Shown here piece by piece: positions 36,892 to 46,058 of a stretch of DNA of 64,000 bases. Where the stretch lies: the NCBI RefSeq assembly GCF_013385635.1, contig NZ_JACAPR010000002.1:124001-188000 (forward strand). Reading direction: 5' to 3'. Source of the stretch: Pseudomonas gingeri. GTDB taxonomy: Bacteria; Pseudomonadota; Gammaproteobacteria; Pseudomonadales; Pseudomonadaceae. A program made the position numbers and the translations under genes. The notes beneath the pieces were generated by a model. The model was not told the origin of the DNA. It worked only from the letters and a program-made list of their open reading frames with translations, and did not search any database. Positions within the stretch are counted from its first letter, which is position 1. Every line of letters begins with the position of its first letter.

Positions 36892-37096
36892 TCGGATCGC
36901 CATGGGAGTGGTCGTGGTGTCGACTTTTCCCCTTGGAGATCCGCCCGTTTCAGATGGCTTTTTCAAAAAATCGGCGTTTGATCGTCGGGTGAGCGTTATG
37001 TGCACGAATCTGCGGGCATGAGTCTGTCTAATGCCCGCCCTCGTTATCGAACAGTGAAGCGTTCGTGTACGTTTTCCCATGTTTCAAGGACTTAGT

Positions 37097-37642
37097 ATGG
37101 CAACTCACCATCTCGACACATCAGGATTAATCCACGATCAGAGGGTCAACCTCTATGCCGGTCACGACAATCTTCACGGCGGTGAAGGAGACGATGTACT
37201 GGAAGGGGGCGCGGGCCACGACATCCTCATCGGTAAGGGGGGCGATGATCTCCTCAATGGTGGCACGGGCCACGACATCCTTATCGGCGGTGATGGGGAG
37301 GATTTTCTTGAAGGCGGTCGCGGTCACGATGTCCTCGAAGGCGGTGCCGGCCTCGACTGGTTGCTGGGTGGGGAGGGGCGCGACACTTTCGTGTACACGG
37401 ACGTATCGGATTCGATGCCTGGCGACGCCGACTGGCTCGTCGATTTTTCCAGCGGCCAGGACACGATCGACCTGACCGGCATCACCGGCGGTTCCGGCTT
37501 GAACTTCGTCGAAAAATTCACCGGCCAGGCTGGCCAGGCGATATTGGGTTTTGACTTGGCGATCGATTTTTCCGGGAACGGCGTGGCCGATTTTCAGGTC
37601 ATCACGTTGGGTCAGGCAGCGGTCACGGATATCGTGGCCTGA
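37097..37642 (+). CDS. Free-standing RTX/serralysin C-terminal domain protein without protease domain
   Basis: A 181-residue protein. After about 15 residues it has a continuous run of RTX nonapeptides (GGEGDDVLEGGAGHDILIGKGGDDLLNGGTGHDILIG.. and three more, to GGEGRDTFVY). It then follows the serralysin C-terminal secretion domain (DWLVDFSSGQDTIDLTGITGGSGLNFVEKFTGQAG ... VTDIVA). No HExxH motif or other catalytic domain is present. It should bind Ca2+ and leave through the adjacent AprDEF exporter. Several repeats read GHD instead of the usual GND. ATG 37097 follows AAGGA by 7 bases. The role is unknown; it could be a foldase or scaffold, a Ca2+ buffer, an adhesin or a relic of a fourth protease. 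Confidence 0.88.
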   Translation: MATHHLDTSGLIHDQRVNLYAGHDNLHGGEGDDVLEGGAGHDILIGKGGDDLLNGGTGHDILIGGDGEDFLEGGRGHDVLEGGAGLDWLLGGEGRDTFVYTDVSDSMPGDADWLVDFSSGQDTIDLTGITGGSGLNFVEKFTGQAGQAILGFDLAIDFSGNGVADFQVITLGQAAVTDIVA

Positions 37643-37686
37643 GTCGTCGACTCAGTAGGTTACTCCACTGACTTGAGTCGACATAG

Positions 37687-37725
37687 GCAAGTAGCGCGAA
37701 AACGCTACTTGCTTACCCTTGTTAT
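37687..37725 (+). terminator. Hairpin between the RTX gene and aprD
   Basis: GCAAGTAGCG (37687-37696) and CGCTACTTGC (37703-37712) form a 10-bp perfect stem with a CGAAAA loop, followed by TTACCCTTGTTATTT. It probably acts as a full or partial terminator, separating high-level protease expression from the exporter genes. Confidence 0.75.
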
Positions 37726-37740
37726 TTCCGAAGGAGCGGT

Positions 37741-37839
37741 TTTGCCAAATAAGAATACTCTTCCAGATTTCAAGGATAACACTGTCAAACTCTTCGGCGA
37801 TCTATCCGAAGGCATCAGGCATTACGAACACTCGGAATA
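37741..37839 (+). CDS. Possible 32-codon small ORF ahead of aprD
   Basis: A TTG codon lies 4 bases after a strong AAGGAG (37731-37736) and opens a 32-residue frame ending in TAA at 37839, 19 bases before aprD. The product is polar (L/M-PNKNTLPDFKDNTVKLFG...). No family is recognised. It may be a small protein, or a leader that couples ribosome loading to aprD translation. It could also be chance. Confidence 0.4.
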
Positions 37840-37858
37840 AAAATATCAGGGAAGATAA

Positions 37859-39634
37859 ATGAAATCGTTGAAGATGATTTCTGGTACACCCTTGCTTAGT
37901 GTACTCGGCGACTATAAAAGCACGTTGATCAGCGTTGGTTGTTTCACCGCCCTGATCAACTTGCTGATGCTGGTTCCTTCGATCTACATGCTCCAGGTCT
38001 ATGACCGGGTGCTGACCTCGCAGAACGAAACCACCCTGGTGATGCTGACGCTGATGGTGGTCGGATTTTTCGCCTTTATCGGGCTGCTGGAAACGATCCG
38101 CAGTTTTATCGTGATCCGCATCGGCAGCGCCCTGGAGCGACGTTTCAACCTGCGGGTCTATCGAGCGGCATTCGAGCGCAACCTGTTTCGTGGCGAAGGC
38201 CACGCCGGCCAGGCGCTGGGCGACCTGACCCATATCCGTCAGTTTCTCACGGGACCGGCGTTGTTCGCGTTCTTCGATGCGCCCTGGTTTCCGATCTACC
38301 TGCTGGTGATCTTCCTGTTCAACCCCTGGCTCGGAGTCTTCGCCAGCGTTGGTGCATTGCTGCTGATCGCCTTGGCTTGCCTCAATGAGTCGCTGACAAA
38401 AAAGCCGCTGGGCGAAGCCAGCGGCTATTCGCAGAAATCCAGCCAACTGGCCACCAGCCACCTGCATAACGCCGAGACCATCCAGGCCATGGGTATGCTC
38501 GGTGCGTTGCGCAAACGCTGGTTCCAGATCCACTCGCGCTTTCTCGCCCGGCAGAACCAGGCCAGCGATACCGGGGCCATTGTCGCCTCGTTGAGCAAGT
38601 CCCTGCGCCTGTGCCTGCAATCGCTGGTGCTGGGCCTGGGCGCGTTGCTGGTGATCAAGGGCGATATGAGCGCCGGGATGATGATCGCCGGCTCGATCCT
38701 GATGGGCCGGGTATTGAGCCCGATCGATCAGTTGATCGCCGTATGGAAGCAGTGGAGTGCGGCCAAGCTGGCCTATCGGCGGCTTGACGACCTGCTTCGC
38801 GAGTTTCCCGAAAGCGCCTTGCCCATGAGCCTGCCCGAGCCCAGGGGGCAGGTGGCGTTCGAGCAGGTCAGTGCCGGTCCGCCGGGCAGGCGTGGCGCGA
38901 CCTTGCATCAGGTGAGTTTCAAGCTGGAGGCGGGTGAAGTGCTCGGCGTCCTCGGTTCCTCTGGCTCCGGTAAGTCGACCCTGGTACGCGTGCTGGTGGG
39001 CGTCTGGCCGACCCTGGGCGGTGTGGTGCGCCTGGACGGCGCGGATATCCATCGCTGGGACCGTAGCGAACTCGGCCCGCACATCGGTTATCTGCCGCAG
39101 TCGATCGAACTGTTCAGTGGCACGGTTGCCGAGAATATCGCCCGTTTCAGCGACGCCGATCCGCAAAAAGTGGTTGCGGCAGCGGTCCAGGCCGGGGTGC
39201 ATGAACTGATCCTGCGCCTGCCCCAGGGGTATGACACCGTGCTCGGCGACGATGGCAGCGGCCTGTCCGGTGGGCAGAAGCAACGGGTGGCATTGGCCCG
39301 GGCGCTGTATGGCGGACCGCGGCTGGTGGTTCTCGACGAGCCGAATTCCAACCTCGATGCCGTGGGCGAAGCGGCCCTGACCGCCGCCATCGCGCAACTG
39401 AAGGCCCAGGGCTGCAGTGTGATCCTGGTGACTCACCGTTCCACTGCGCTGGTCCAGGCGGACAAGCTGCTGGTGCTCAGCGAAGGGCGGATGCAGGCCT
39501 TCGGACCCGGCGCCGAGGTGCTCAAGGCGCTGTCGGCCACCGCCCAGGGCGCGACACCGCAGGCGGTCCCGCAACCGGCCGGGTTGACCCTGAGCCGACA
39601 ATACAGCGCGCCGACACGGAGTAGCGGGGCATGA
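37859..39634 (+). CDS. aprD: Type I secretion ATPase/permease AprD
   Basis: A 591-residue inner-membrane ABC exporter. Several transmembrane segments lie in residues about 20-300; the ATPase domain has Walker [31 protein letters not shown], signature LSGGQKQR and Walker [13 protein letters not shown]. It has no C39 peptidase domain at the N-terminus, as expected for the PrtD/AprD group, which recognise uncleaved C-terminal signals. It energises export of the neighbouring serralysins, RTX protein and lipase. The stop overlaps aprE (ATGA). The ATG has AGGGAAG upstream. Confidence 0.96.
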   Translation: MKSLKMISGTPLLSVLGDYKSTLISVGCFTALINLLMLVPSIYMLQVYDRVLTSQNETTLVMLTLMVVGFFAFIGLLETIRSFIVIRIGSALERRFNLRVYRAAFERNLFRGEGHAGQALGDLTHIRQFLTGPALFAFFDAPWFPIYLLVIFLFNPWLGVFASVGALLLIALACLNESLTKKPLGEASGYSQKSSQLATSHLHNAETIQAMGMLGALRKRWFQIHSRFLARQNQASDTGAIVASLSKSLRLCLQSLVLGLGALLVIKGDMSAGMMIAGSILMGRVLSPIDQLIAVWKQWSAAKLAYRRLDDLLREFPESALPMSLPEPRGQVAFEQVSAGPPGRRGATLHQVSFKLEAGEVLGVLGSSGSGKSTLVRVLVGVWPTLGGVVRLDGADIHRWDRSELGPHIGYLPQSIELFSGTVAENIARFSDADPQKVVAAAVQAGVHELILRLPQGYDTVLGDDGSGLSGGQKQRVALARALYGGPRLVVLDEPNSNLDAVGEAALTAAIAQLKAQGCSVILVTHRSTALVQADKLLVLSEGRMQAFGPGAEVLKALSATAQGATPQAVPQPAGLTLSRQYSAPTRSSGA

Positions 39635-40959
39635 GTCAAGACAGCCTGATACAGCACGACGATACCCTTGAGCGTCCCGAACGTGACGCACGATTCTTTG
39701 CCCGTGCCGGCTGGTGGCTGGCGCTGCTGGGCGCCGGTGGTTTTTTTGCCTGGGCAGCCCTGGCGCCGCTGGACCAGGGCATCGCGGTGCAGGGTACCGT
39801 GGTGGTTTCCGGCAAGCGCAAGGCCGTGCAATCGCTAGGGGGCGGGGTGGTCGAGCGGATCCTGGTACGTGAAGGGCAGTTGGTGCACCAGGGGCAGCCG
39901 CTGTTTCGCCTCGACCAGACCCAGCGCTCGGCCGATGTCCAGTCCCTGCGGGCGCAGTACCGCATGGCCTGGGCCAGCCAGGCGCGCTGGCAAAGCGAGC
40001 GGGACAATTCGGCGCAGGTGCATTTCCCGGTGGAACTGAGCAGTGATCCCGACCCGCAACTGAGCCTGGTACTCGAAGGCCAGCGGCAGTTGTTCAGCAG
40101 CCGCCGCGAGGCCTTTGCCCGCGAGCAGGCAGGCATCCGCGCCGGGATCGAGGGCGCCAGCGCGCAACTGGCCGGCATGCGCCGGGCCCGCGCCGACATG
40201 AGCGCCCGTGCCGACTCCCTGCGTCGTCAGTTGGAGAACCTCAAACCCCTGGCGGACAACGGCTATATCCCCAGCAACCGGCTGATGGAATACGAGCGCC
40301 AGCTATCCCAGGTGCAACAGGACCTGGCGCAGAACACCGGCGAAAGCGGTCGGGTCGAGCAGGGGATCCTCGAGTCGCGACTCAAGCTGGCGCAGCACGC
40401 CGAGGAGTACCAGAAGGAGGTGCGCAGCCAGTTGGCCGATGCCCAGCTGAAAACCCTGACCCTGGAGCAGCAACTGACTTCCGCCCGTTTCGACCTGCAG
40501 CACAGCGAAATCAGCGCGCCGGCCGAAGGCATCGCGGTCAACCTCGGCGTGCATACCGAGGGCGCGGTGGTCCGGGCCGGCGAGACCTTGCTGGAAATCG
40601 TGCCGCAGGGCGAGCGCCTGGAAGTGGAGGGGCATCTGCCGGTGAACCTGGTGGACAAGGTGGGTAGCGCATTGCCGGTGGACATTCTCTTCACCGCCTT
40701 CAACCAGAACCGCACGCCGCGGGTCAGCGGAGCCGTCAGCCTGATCTCCGCCGACCAGTTGCTCGACGAGAAGACCGGGGCGCCGTACTACGTGCTGCGC
40801 AGTTCGGTCAGCGACCAGGCCCTGGAGAAACTCAACGGGCTGGTGATCAAGCCGGGCATGCCCGCCGAAATGTTCGTGCGTACCGGCGAGCGCTCGCTGC
40901 TCAACTATCTGTTCAAGCCCTTGCTGGACCGCGCGGGCTCTGCGTTGACCGAGGAATAG
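39631..40959 (+). CDS. aprE: Type I secretion membrane-fusion protein AprE
   Basis: A 442-residue HlyD-family adaptor. One transmembrane helix (about 27-48) is followed by the first half of a lipoyl domain ([42 protein letters not shown]), a long periplasmic coiled coil (about 110-280) and the second half with the beta-barrel ([24 protein letters not shown]). It bridges AprD and AprF across the periplasm. Start and stop are tightly linked to its neighbours: 4-base overlap with aprD and 1 base from aprF. Confidence 0.96.
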   Translation: MSQDSLIQHDDTLERPERDARFFARAGWWLALLGAGGFFAWAALAPLDQGIAVQGTVVVSGKRKAVQSLGGGVVERILVREGQLVHQGQPLFRLDQTQRSADVQSLRAQYRMAWASQARWQSERDNSAQVHFPVELSSDPDPQLSLVLEGQRQLFSSRREAFAREQAGIRAGIEGASAQLAGMRRARADMSARADSLRRQLENLKPLADNGYIPSNRLMEYERQLSQVQQDLAQNTGESGRVEQGILESRLKLAQHAEEYQKEVRSQLADAQLKTLTLEQQLTSARFDLQHSEISAPAEGIAVNLGVHTEGAVVRAGETLLEIVPQGERLEVEGHLPVNLVDKVGSALPVDILFTAFNQNRTPRVSGAVSLISADQLLDEKTGAPYYVLRSSVSDQALEKLNGLVIKPGMPAEMFVRTGERSLLNYLFKPLLDRAGSALTEE

Positions 40960-40960
40960 G

Positions 40961-42316
40961 ATGTTCCGCTTGATGAAAAAACCGCTGTGCATGGCCGTGG
41001 CCTTGCTGTTGTCCATTTCCCTCGATTGCCAGGCCATGGGACCGTTCCAGGTCTATGAACAGGCGCTGCGCAACGATCCGGTGTTTCTCGGCGCGCTGAA
41101 GGAGCGCGATGCCGGCCAGGAGAACCGCGCCATCGGCCGCGCGGGCCTGCTGCCGAAGCTGTCCTACAACTATAATCAGGGGCGCAACGACTCCCGGGCG
41201 ACCTACCTCAACGAACGCGGCAATAGCCATGAGGACCGTCGCTACACCAGTTCCGGTTCGACCCTGATGCTGCAACAGCCCCTGATCGACTACGAGGCCT
41301 ACGCCAACTACCGCAAGGGTGTGGCCCAGGCCTTGTTTGCCGACGAGACCTTTCGCGGCAAGAGCCAGGAGTTGCTGGTGCGGGTGCTGACCTATTACAC
41401 CCAGGCGTTGTTTGCCGAGGACCAGATCGAGATCGCCCGGGCCAAGAAGAAAGCCTTCGAGCAGCAGTTCCAGCAGAACGAGCATCTGTTTCGCCAGGGC
41501 GAGGGCACCCGCACCGATATCCTCGAGGCCGAGTCGCGGTACGAGCTGGCCACCGCCGAGGAAATCGAAGCGCGCGACGTCCAGGATGCGGCCCTGCGTG
41601 AGCTGGGTGCGCTGATCGGCGTGCCGGCGGTCAATGTGACCGAACTGTCGCCCTTGAGCCCGGTATTCCAGTCTTTCCCCCTGGAACCGGCGAATTTCGA
41701 CAGCTGGCACGAACTGGCGTTGAGCAACAATCCGACCCTGGCGTCCCAGCGCCAGGCCCTGGAGGTGGCGCGCTACGAAGTCGAGCGCAATCGCGCCGGA
41801 CACCTGCCCAAGGTCAACGCCTACGCCAGCGTGCGCAAGAGCGAGTCCGATAGCGGCAACACCTACAACCAGCGTTACGACACCAACACCATCGGCATCG
41901 AGGTGAACGTGCCGTTGTTTGCCGGCGGCGGGGTGTCGGCGTCGGTGCGCCAGGCCAGCGCCAACCTGGAGCAGGCCGAATACGAACTCGACGGCAAGAC
42001 CCGCGAAACCCTGATCGATCTGCGCCGGCAGTACAGCGCCTGCCTGTCGGGAGTGAACAAGCTGCGGGCCTACCAGAAGGCCCTGACATCGGCCGAGGCG
42101 CTGGTGGTTTCCACCCGACAAAGCATCCTCGGCGGTGAGCGGGTCAACCTCGACGCGCTGAACGCCGAGCAGCAGCTCTACAGCACCCGCCGCGACCTGG
42201 CGCAGGCACGTTATGACTACCTGATGGCCTGGACCAAATTGCATTACTACGCCGGCACCTTGCGTGAAACCGATCTGGCCAGGGTCGATGAAGCTTTTGT
42301 GGGACGGGTTCCCTGA
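40961..42316 (+). CDS. aprF: TolC-family outer-membrane channel AprF
   Basis: A 451-residue outer-membrane protein with a signal peptide (about 1-25, ending in CQA) and two TolC repeats: VYEQALRNDPVFLGALKERDAGQENRAIGRAGLLPKLSYNYNQG, and in the second half WHELALSNNPTLASQRQALEVARYEVERNRAGHLPKVNAYAS with VPLFAGGGVSASVRQA. It forms the trimeric exit duct for type I secretion with AprD and AprE. It is the last gene of the exporter operon; a third serralysin gene follows after 107 bases. Confidence 0.96.
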   Translation: MFRLMKKPLCMAVALLLSISLDCQAMGPFQVYEQALRNDPVFLGALKERDAGQENRAIGRAGLLPKLSYNYNQGRNDSRATYLNERGNSHEDRRYTSSGSTLMLQQPLIDYEAYANYRKGVAQALFADETFRGKSQELLVRVLTYYTQALFAEDQIEIARAKKKAFEQQFQQNEHLFRQGEGTRTDILEAESRYELATAEEIEARDVQDAALRELGALIGVPAVNVTELSPLSPVFQSFPLEPANFDSWHELALSNNPTLASQRQALEVARYEVERNRAGHLPKVNAYASVRKSESDSGNTYNQRYDTNTIGIEVNVPLFAGGGVSASVRQASANLEQAEYELDGKTRETLIDLRRQYSACLSGVNKLRAYQKALTSAEALVVSTRQSILGGERVNLDALNAEQQLYSTRRDLAQARYDYLMAWTKLHYYAGTLRETDLARVDEAFVGRVP

Positions 42317-42423
42317 TGAGCGATTTCGACAGGATTTTTCATGAGGTAAAGCATTGAATATGCACGCCGATTTTTAGCGGCCTCTGTGCTTTATTGGTTT
42401 GCCTTATGAAAAAGGATTTCATC

Positions 42424-43962
42424 ATGCTGACAACTAACGCTTCTGCTCAAACAACGCTTGCCTCCAAGCTGGCCAATTATTTCAAGGTGGTTTCCGATCG
42501 TGATACGGAAATTTTTCATCAGGAAAAACCCTCCTTTTCGAACGATCAGGCGGTGGTGAAGTTAATAGAGGATATGGAGTCCTTTCAGGATCTGGATGGC
42601 GATGGCAAAGTCGAAATCACTTATGAGTTCCTGAACACCCCATACGGACCGAGACTCGCCAATCTTTTCGAACTCGACGGTTTCACGCCATTCAACTCAC
42701 AACAACAGGATCAAACCAGGTTGTCGCTGCAATCCTGGTCGGACCTGGCGAATGTGAGCTTCCGGGAAAGCCCTTCCGGCGGCGGAGATGGCCATTTTTA
42801 TTTAGGTAACTATCAGGCCAGCGAAGAGGTTGATGGAACGGCGTTCAATCTGAATTTTTTTGGGAATTCCGACCAGACGGCCTATGTCTGGGTAAAAGCC
42901 AGTGACACCTACACGATCAACAAGACACCAGAGCTCAACAATTATGCCCGACTGACATTGACCCATGAAATAGGCCACGGCCTGGGGCTTGGGCATCCTG
43001 GCTACTATAACTACGACGAAGCGTCACCACCCAATTATAAAAACGATGCGGAGTATGTTCAGGATACCGTTGGTTATAGCGTCATGAGCTATTGGCTTGA
43101 AAATAATGGAGGGCACGATTTCAGTCAGGATTATATTGAATATCTGCAGGAAAATTATTCGTCTTTGAGTTGGGCGCTGGGTGCGCCAATAATCGCTGCT
43201 TATGAAGCCTATATGCTTTCCTCTCTTTCTGAAGATCACCTGCAAACGTATTCGTCCGCTCCCTTGATAGATGATATTTCAGCCATCCAGCAGCTCTACG
43301 GGGCCAATATGAGCACTCGTGTCGATGACACGATTTATGGTTTCAATTCAAATACCGGTCGCGATTTTCTGAGCATCACGTCCGCCGCGGACAAACCGGT
43401 GTTTGCGGTCTGGGATGCCGGTGGCAACGATACCCTGGATTTTTCCGGTTACCACCAGAACCAGAGTATCAATCTCAATGAACTTTCCTTCTCTGACGTC
43501 GGTGGGCTGACAGGCAATGTTTCCATTGCCAGGGGTGTCACCCTGGAGAATGCGATTGGCGGCTCCGGCGATGACCTGATGGTCGGCAATCTGGCGGCCA
43601 ACGAACTCAAGGGCGGCGCCGGCGACGACCTGCTCTACGGTAGCGCTGGTGGTGACCGCCTCTGGGGCGGTGCCGGCAAGGACACCTTTCTGTTTATCGA
43701 TGCGTTGGATTCCCCAACCGATGCGAGCGACCGGATCATGGATTTTGTCAGTGGCGAGGACAAGATCGACCTGTCCGGGATCACCGGGGGGACCGCACTG
43801 AATTTCGTCAGTGGGCTCACCGGCAAGGCTGGCGATGCGGTGCTGGCTTTCGCAACGGACACCGGGCTCGGGACCCTGGAGATCGATTTCTCCGGGACCG
43901 GCAAGGCGGATTTCCTGGTCACCACGGTGGGGCAGGCAGCGACCACGGATATCGTGGTCTGA
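42424..43962 (+). CDS. Serralysin-family metalloprotease (paralogue 3, with insertion)
   Basis: A 512-residue secreted zinc protease. The zinc motif is H181-E-I-G-H-G-L-G-L-G-H-P; Met-turn SVMSYW; RTX repeats GGSGDDLMVG, GGAGDDLLYG, WGGAGKDTFLF; C-terminus DIVV. Compared with the two upstream paralogues it has about 35 extra residues between the Met-turn and the calcium-binding region (QENYSSLSWALGAPIIAAYEAYMLSS..), and a more divergent N-terminal half with lower G+C. ATG 42424 is chosen because AAGGA lies 7 bases upstream; two earlier in-frame ATGs (42394-42406) lack a site. It should use the same exporter. A separate substrate preference is likely. Confidence 0.93.
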   Translation: MLTTNASAQTTLASKLANYFKVVSDRDTEIFHQEKPSFSNDQAVVKLIEDMESFQDLDGDGKVEITYEFLNTPYGPRLANLFELDGFTPFNSQQQDQTRLSLQSWSDLANVSFRESPSGGGDGHFYLGNYQASEEVDGTAFNLNFFGNSDQTAYVWVKASDTYTINKTPELNNYARLTLTHEIGHGLGLGHPGYYNYDEASPPNYKNDAEYVQDTVGYSVMSYWLENNGGHDFSQDYIEYLQENYSSLSWALGAPIIAAYEAYMLSSLSEDHLQTYSSAPLIDDISAIQQLYGANMSTRVDDTIYGFNSNTGRDFLSITSAADKPVFAVWDAGGNDTLDFSGYHQNQSINLNELSFSDVGGLTGNVSIARGVTLENAIGGSGDDLMVGNLAANELKGGAGDDLLYGSAGGDRLWGGAGKDTFLFIDALDSPTDASDRIMDFVSGEDKIDLSGITGGTALNFVSGLTGKAGDAVLAFATDTGLGTLEIDFSGTGKADFLVTTVGQAATTDIVV

Positions 43963-44063
43963 CGTGATGTAAAAAGGGCAGCACCCAGGTGCTGTCCTTG
44001 CGGTTGCAGGATGCGACGCCGACAACGCTTTCTCGACAATTTCAACAACAGAGAGGCAATACC

Positions 44064-45902
44064 ATGGGTGTTTTTGACTATAAAAACGCGGGTTCCGAGG
44101 TCTCCAAAGCGCTGTACTCCGACGCGATGGCGATCACCTTGTACTCCTACCACAACCTCGACAACGGCTTTGCCGTGGGTTACCAGCACAATGGCTTCGG
44201 CCTCGGGCTGCCGGCGACCCTGGTCAAGGCGTTGATCGGCGGCACCGATGCCCAGGGCATCATCCCCGGGATTCCCTGGAACCCCGATTCGGAGAAAGCC
44301 GCGCTTGCGGCGGTGAAGGCGGCCGGCTGGACACCCATCAGCGCCACGCAACTGGGTTACGGCGGCAAGACCGATGGCCGGGGCACTTTCTTCGGTGAAA
44401 AAGCCGGTTACACCACCGGCCAGGCGGAAGTGCTCGGCAAGTACGACGCCAGCGGTCACCTGACCTCCATCGGTATCTCTTTCCGCGGTACCAGCGGGCC
44501 CCGGGAGACGGTGATCAGCGACACCATCGGCGATGCGATCAATGACCTGCTGGCGGCCATCGGTCCCAAGGACTACGCAAAGAACTACAGTGCCAATGCC
44601 TTCGAGGGGCTGCTCAAGAGCGTCGCCGCATTTGCCGCGGCCAATGGCCTGGGCGGCAAGGATGTGCTGGTCAGCGGCCACAGCCTCGGCGGCCTGGCGG
44701 TCAACAGCATGGCGGACCTGAGCAAGGACCACTGGGGCGGTTTCTACAAGGAGGCCAACTACATCGCCTTCGCCTCGCCGACCCAGAGCGGCGCGGGCAC
44801 CCAGGTGCTGAATATCGGCTATGAAAACGATCCGGTGTTCCGTGCCCTCAACGGCTCCAGCCTGACTCCGGCGACCCTCGGGGTACACGATGCCAACAAG
44901 GCGTCGGCCACCAACAATATCGTCAGCTTCAACGACCACTATGCCTCCGATGCCTGGAACGTCCTGCCGTTTTCCATCGGCAATGTCGCCACCTGGATTT
45001 CTCATTTGCCGACCGCTTATGGCGATGGCATGAACCGCATCCTCGACTCGAAGTTCTATGACCTGACCAGCAAGGACTCGACCATCATCGTCGCCAACCT
45101 GTCCGATCCGGCGCGGGAAAAGACCTGGGTCCAGGACCTCAATCGCAATGCCGAAACCCACAGCGGGGCGACCTTTATCATCGGCAGCGAGGCCAGCGAC
45201 CTGCTCAAGGGCGGACGGGGCAACGACTATCTGGAGGGCGGTGGCGGCAACGACACCTTCCGCGATGAGGGCGGCTACAACATCATTCTTGGCGGCCGGG
45301 GCAACAACACCCTCGATTTGCAAAAGTCGCTGGGCAGCGTCGATATCGCCAATGACGGCCAGGGGACCTTGTATATTCGTGATGCCCAGGGCGGGATCAC
45401 CATCGCCAAGGATATCGGCACCCTGATCAGCAGTGAGCCGCACCTGGTGTTCCTGACCCGGGACGTGGTCCACAAGGTCGGCAACCAGAGCCTGTCCGAT
45501 GGCGCGTATGTCAGTTCGCAGGTCGGCGGCAGCGGCGCGGACACCCTGACGGCGAAGGCCCGGGGCGAATGGTTGCTGGGCAACGACGGCAACGATCACC
45601 TGATCGGCGCGGCGAAGGGCGGGAACCTGTTTATCGGTGGCGCCGGCAATGACCTGATGGATGCCAGGGGCGGCGGTAACACCTTCCTCTTCAACGGCGC
45701 CTTCGGCCAGGATCGCGTGACCGGCTTCCAGGCGTCCGACAAGCTGGTGTTCATGGGTTATGCCGATTCACAGGGGCACAACATCCTTGATCATGCCAGG
45801 GTGGTCGGGCAGGACACGGTGCTGAGCTTCGGCGCGGATTCGGTGACCCTGGTCGGGGTCGGCCTGGATACGCTGAAAGGCGCGAGCGTGGTGATCGCCT
45901 GA
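44064..45902 (+). CDS. tliA: Family I.3 lipase (TliA / polyurethanase PueA-like)
   Basis: A 612-residue secreted lipase. The catalytic serine is S207 in VLVSGHSLGG. The N-terminal lipase domain starts VFDYKNAGSEVSKALYSDAMAITLYSYHNL, as in P. fluorescens TliA and PueA. The C-terminal half has RTX repeats (LLKGGRGNDYLEGGGGNDTF, GNDGNDHLIG, GGAGNDLMDARGGG) and a type I secretion end ..GASVVIA. There is no signal peptide and no cysteine. It hydrolyses triacylglycerols, and relatives cleave polyester polyurethane. ATG 44064 follows GAGAGGC. It is the last gene of the island and uses AprDEF. tliA versus pueA naming cannot be settled from sequence alone. Confidence 0.94.
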   Translation: MGVFDYKNAGSEVSKALYSDAMAITLYSYHNLDNGFAVGYQHNGFGLGLPATLVKALIGGTDAQGIIPGIPWNPDSEKAALAAVKAAGWTPISATQLGYGGKTDGRGTFFGEKAGYTTGQAEVLGKYDASGHLTSIGISFRGTSGPRETVISDTIGDAINDLLAAIGPKDYAKNYSANAFEGLLKSVAAFAAANGLGGKDVLVSGHSLGGLAVNSMADLSKDHWGGFYKEANYIAFASPTQSGAGTQVLNIGYENDPVFRALNGSSLTPATLGVHDANKASATNNIVSFNDHYASDAWNVLPFSIGNVATWISHLPTAYGDGMNRILDSKFYDLTSKDSTIIVANLSDPAREKTWVQDLNRNAETHSGATFIIGSEASDLLKGGRGNDYLEGGGGNDTFRDEGGYNIILGGRGNNTLDLQKSLGSVDIANDGQGTLYIRDAQGGITIAKDIGTLISSEPHLVFLTRDVVHKVGNQSLSDGAYVSSQVGGSGADTLTAKARGEWLLGNDGNDHLIGAAKGGNLFIGGAGNDLMDARGGGNTFLFNGAFGQDRVTGFQASDKLVFMGYADSQGHNILDHARVVGQDTVLSFGADSVTLVGVGLDTLKGASVVIA

Positions 45903-45920
45903 GGAGCGCCTGACTCATCC

Positions 45921-46050
45921 TGTGGCGAGCGGGCTTGCCCGCGTTCGGCTGCGCAGCAGCCGTAAACCTGAGTCGCGTTTAGGTCTGATACGCCGCGATT
46001 AAAGGTTTTAGGGAGCTTCGCCCCCAGCGCGGGCAAGCCCGCTCGCCACA
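45921..46050. repeat. REP-like inverted pair, family B
   Basis: TGTGGCGAGCGGGCTTGCCCGCG at 45921 and its inverse CGCGGGCAAGCCCGCTCGCCACA ending at 46050 are about 85 bases apart. They lie between the convergent lipase and glycosyltransferase genes. Confidence 0.87.
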
Positions 46051-46058
46051 TTCTCGAG

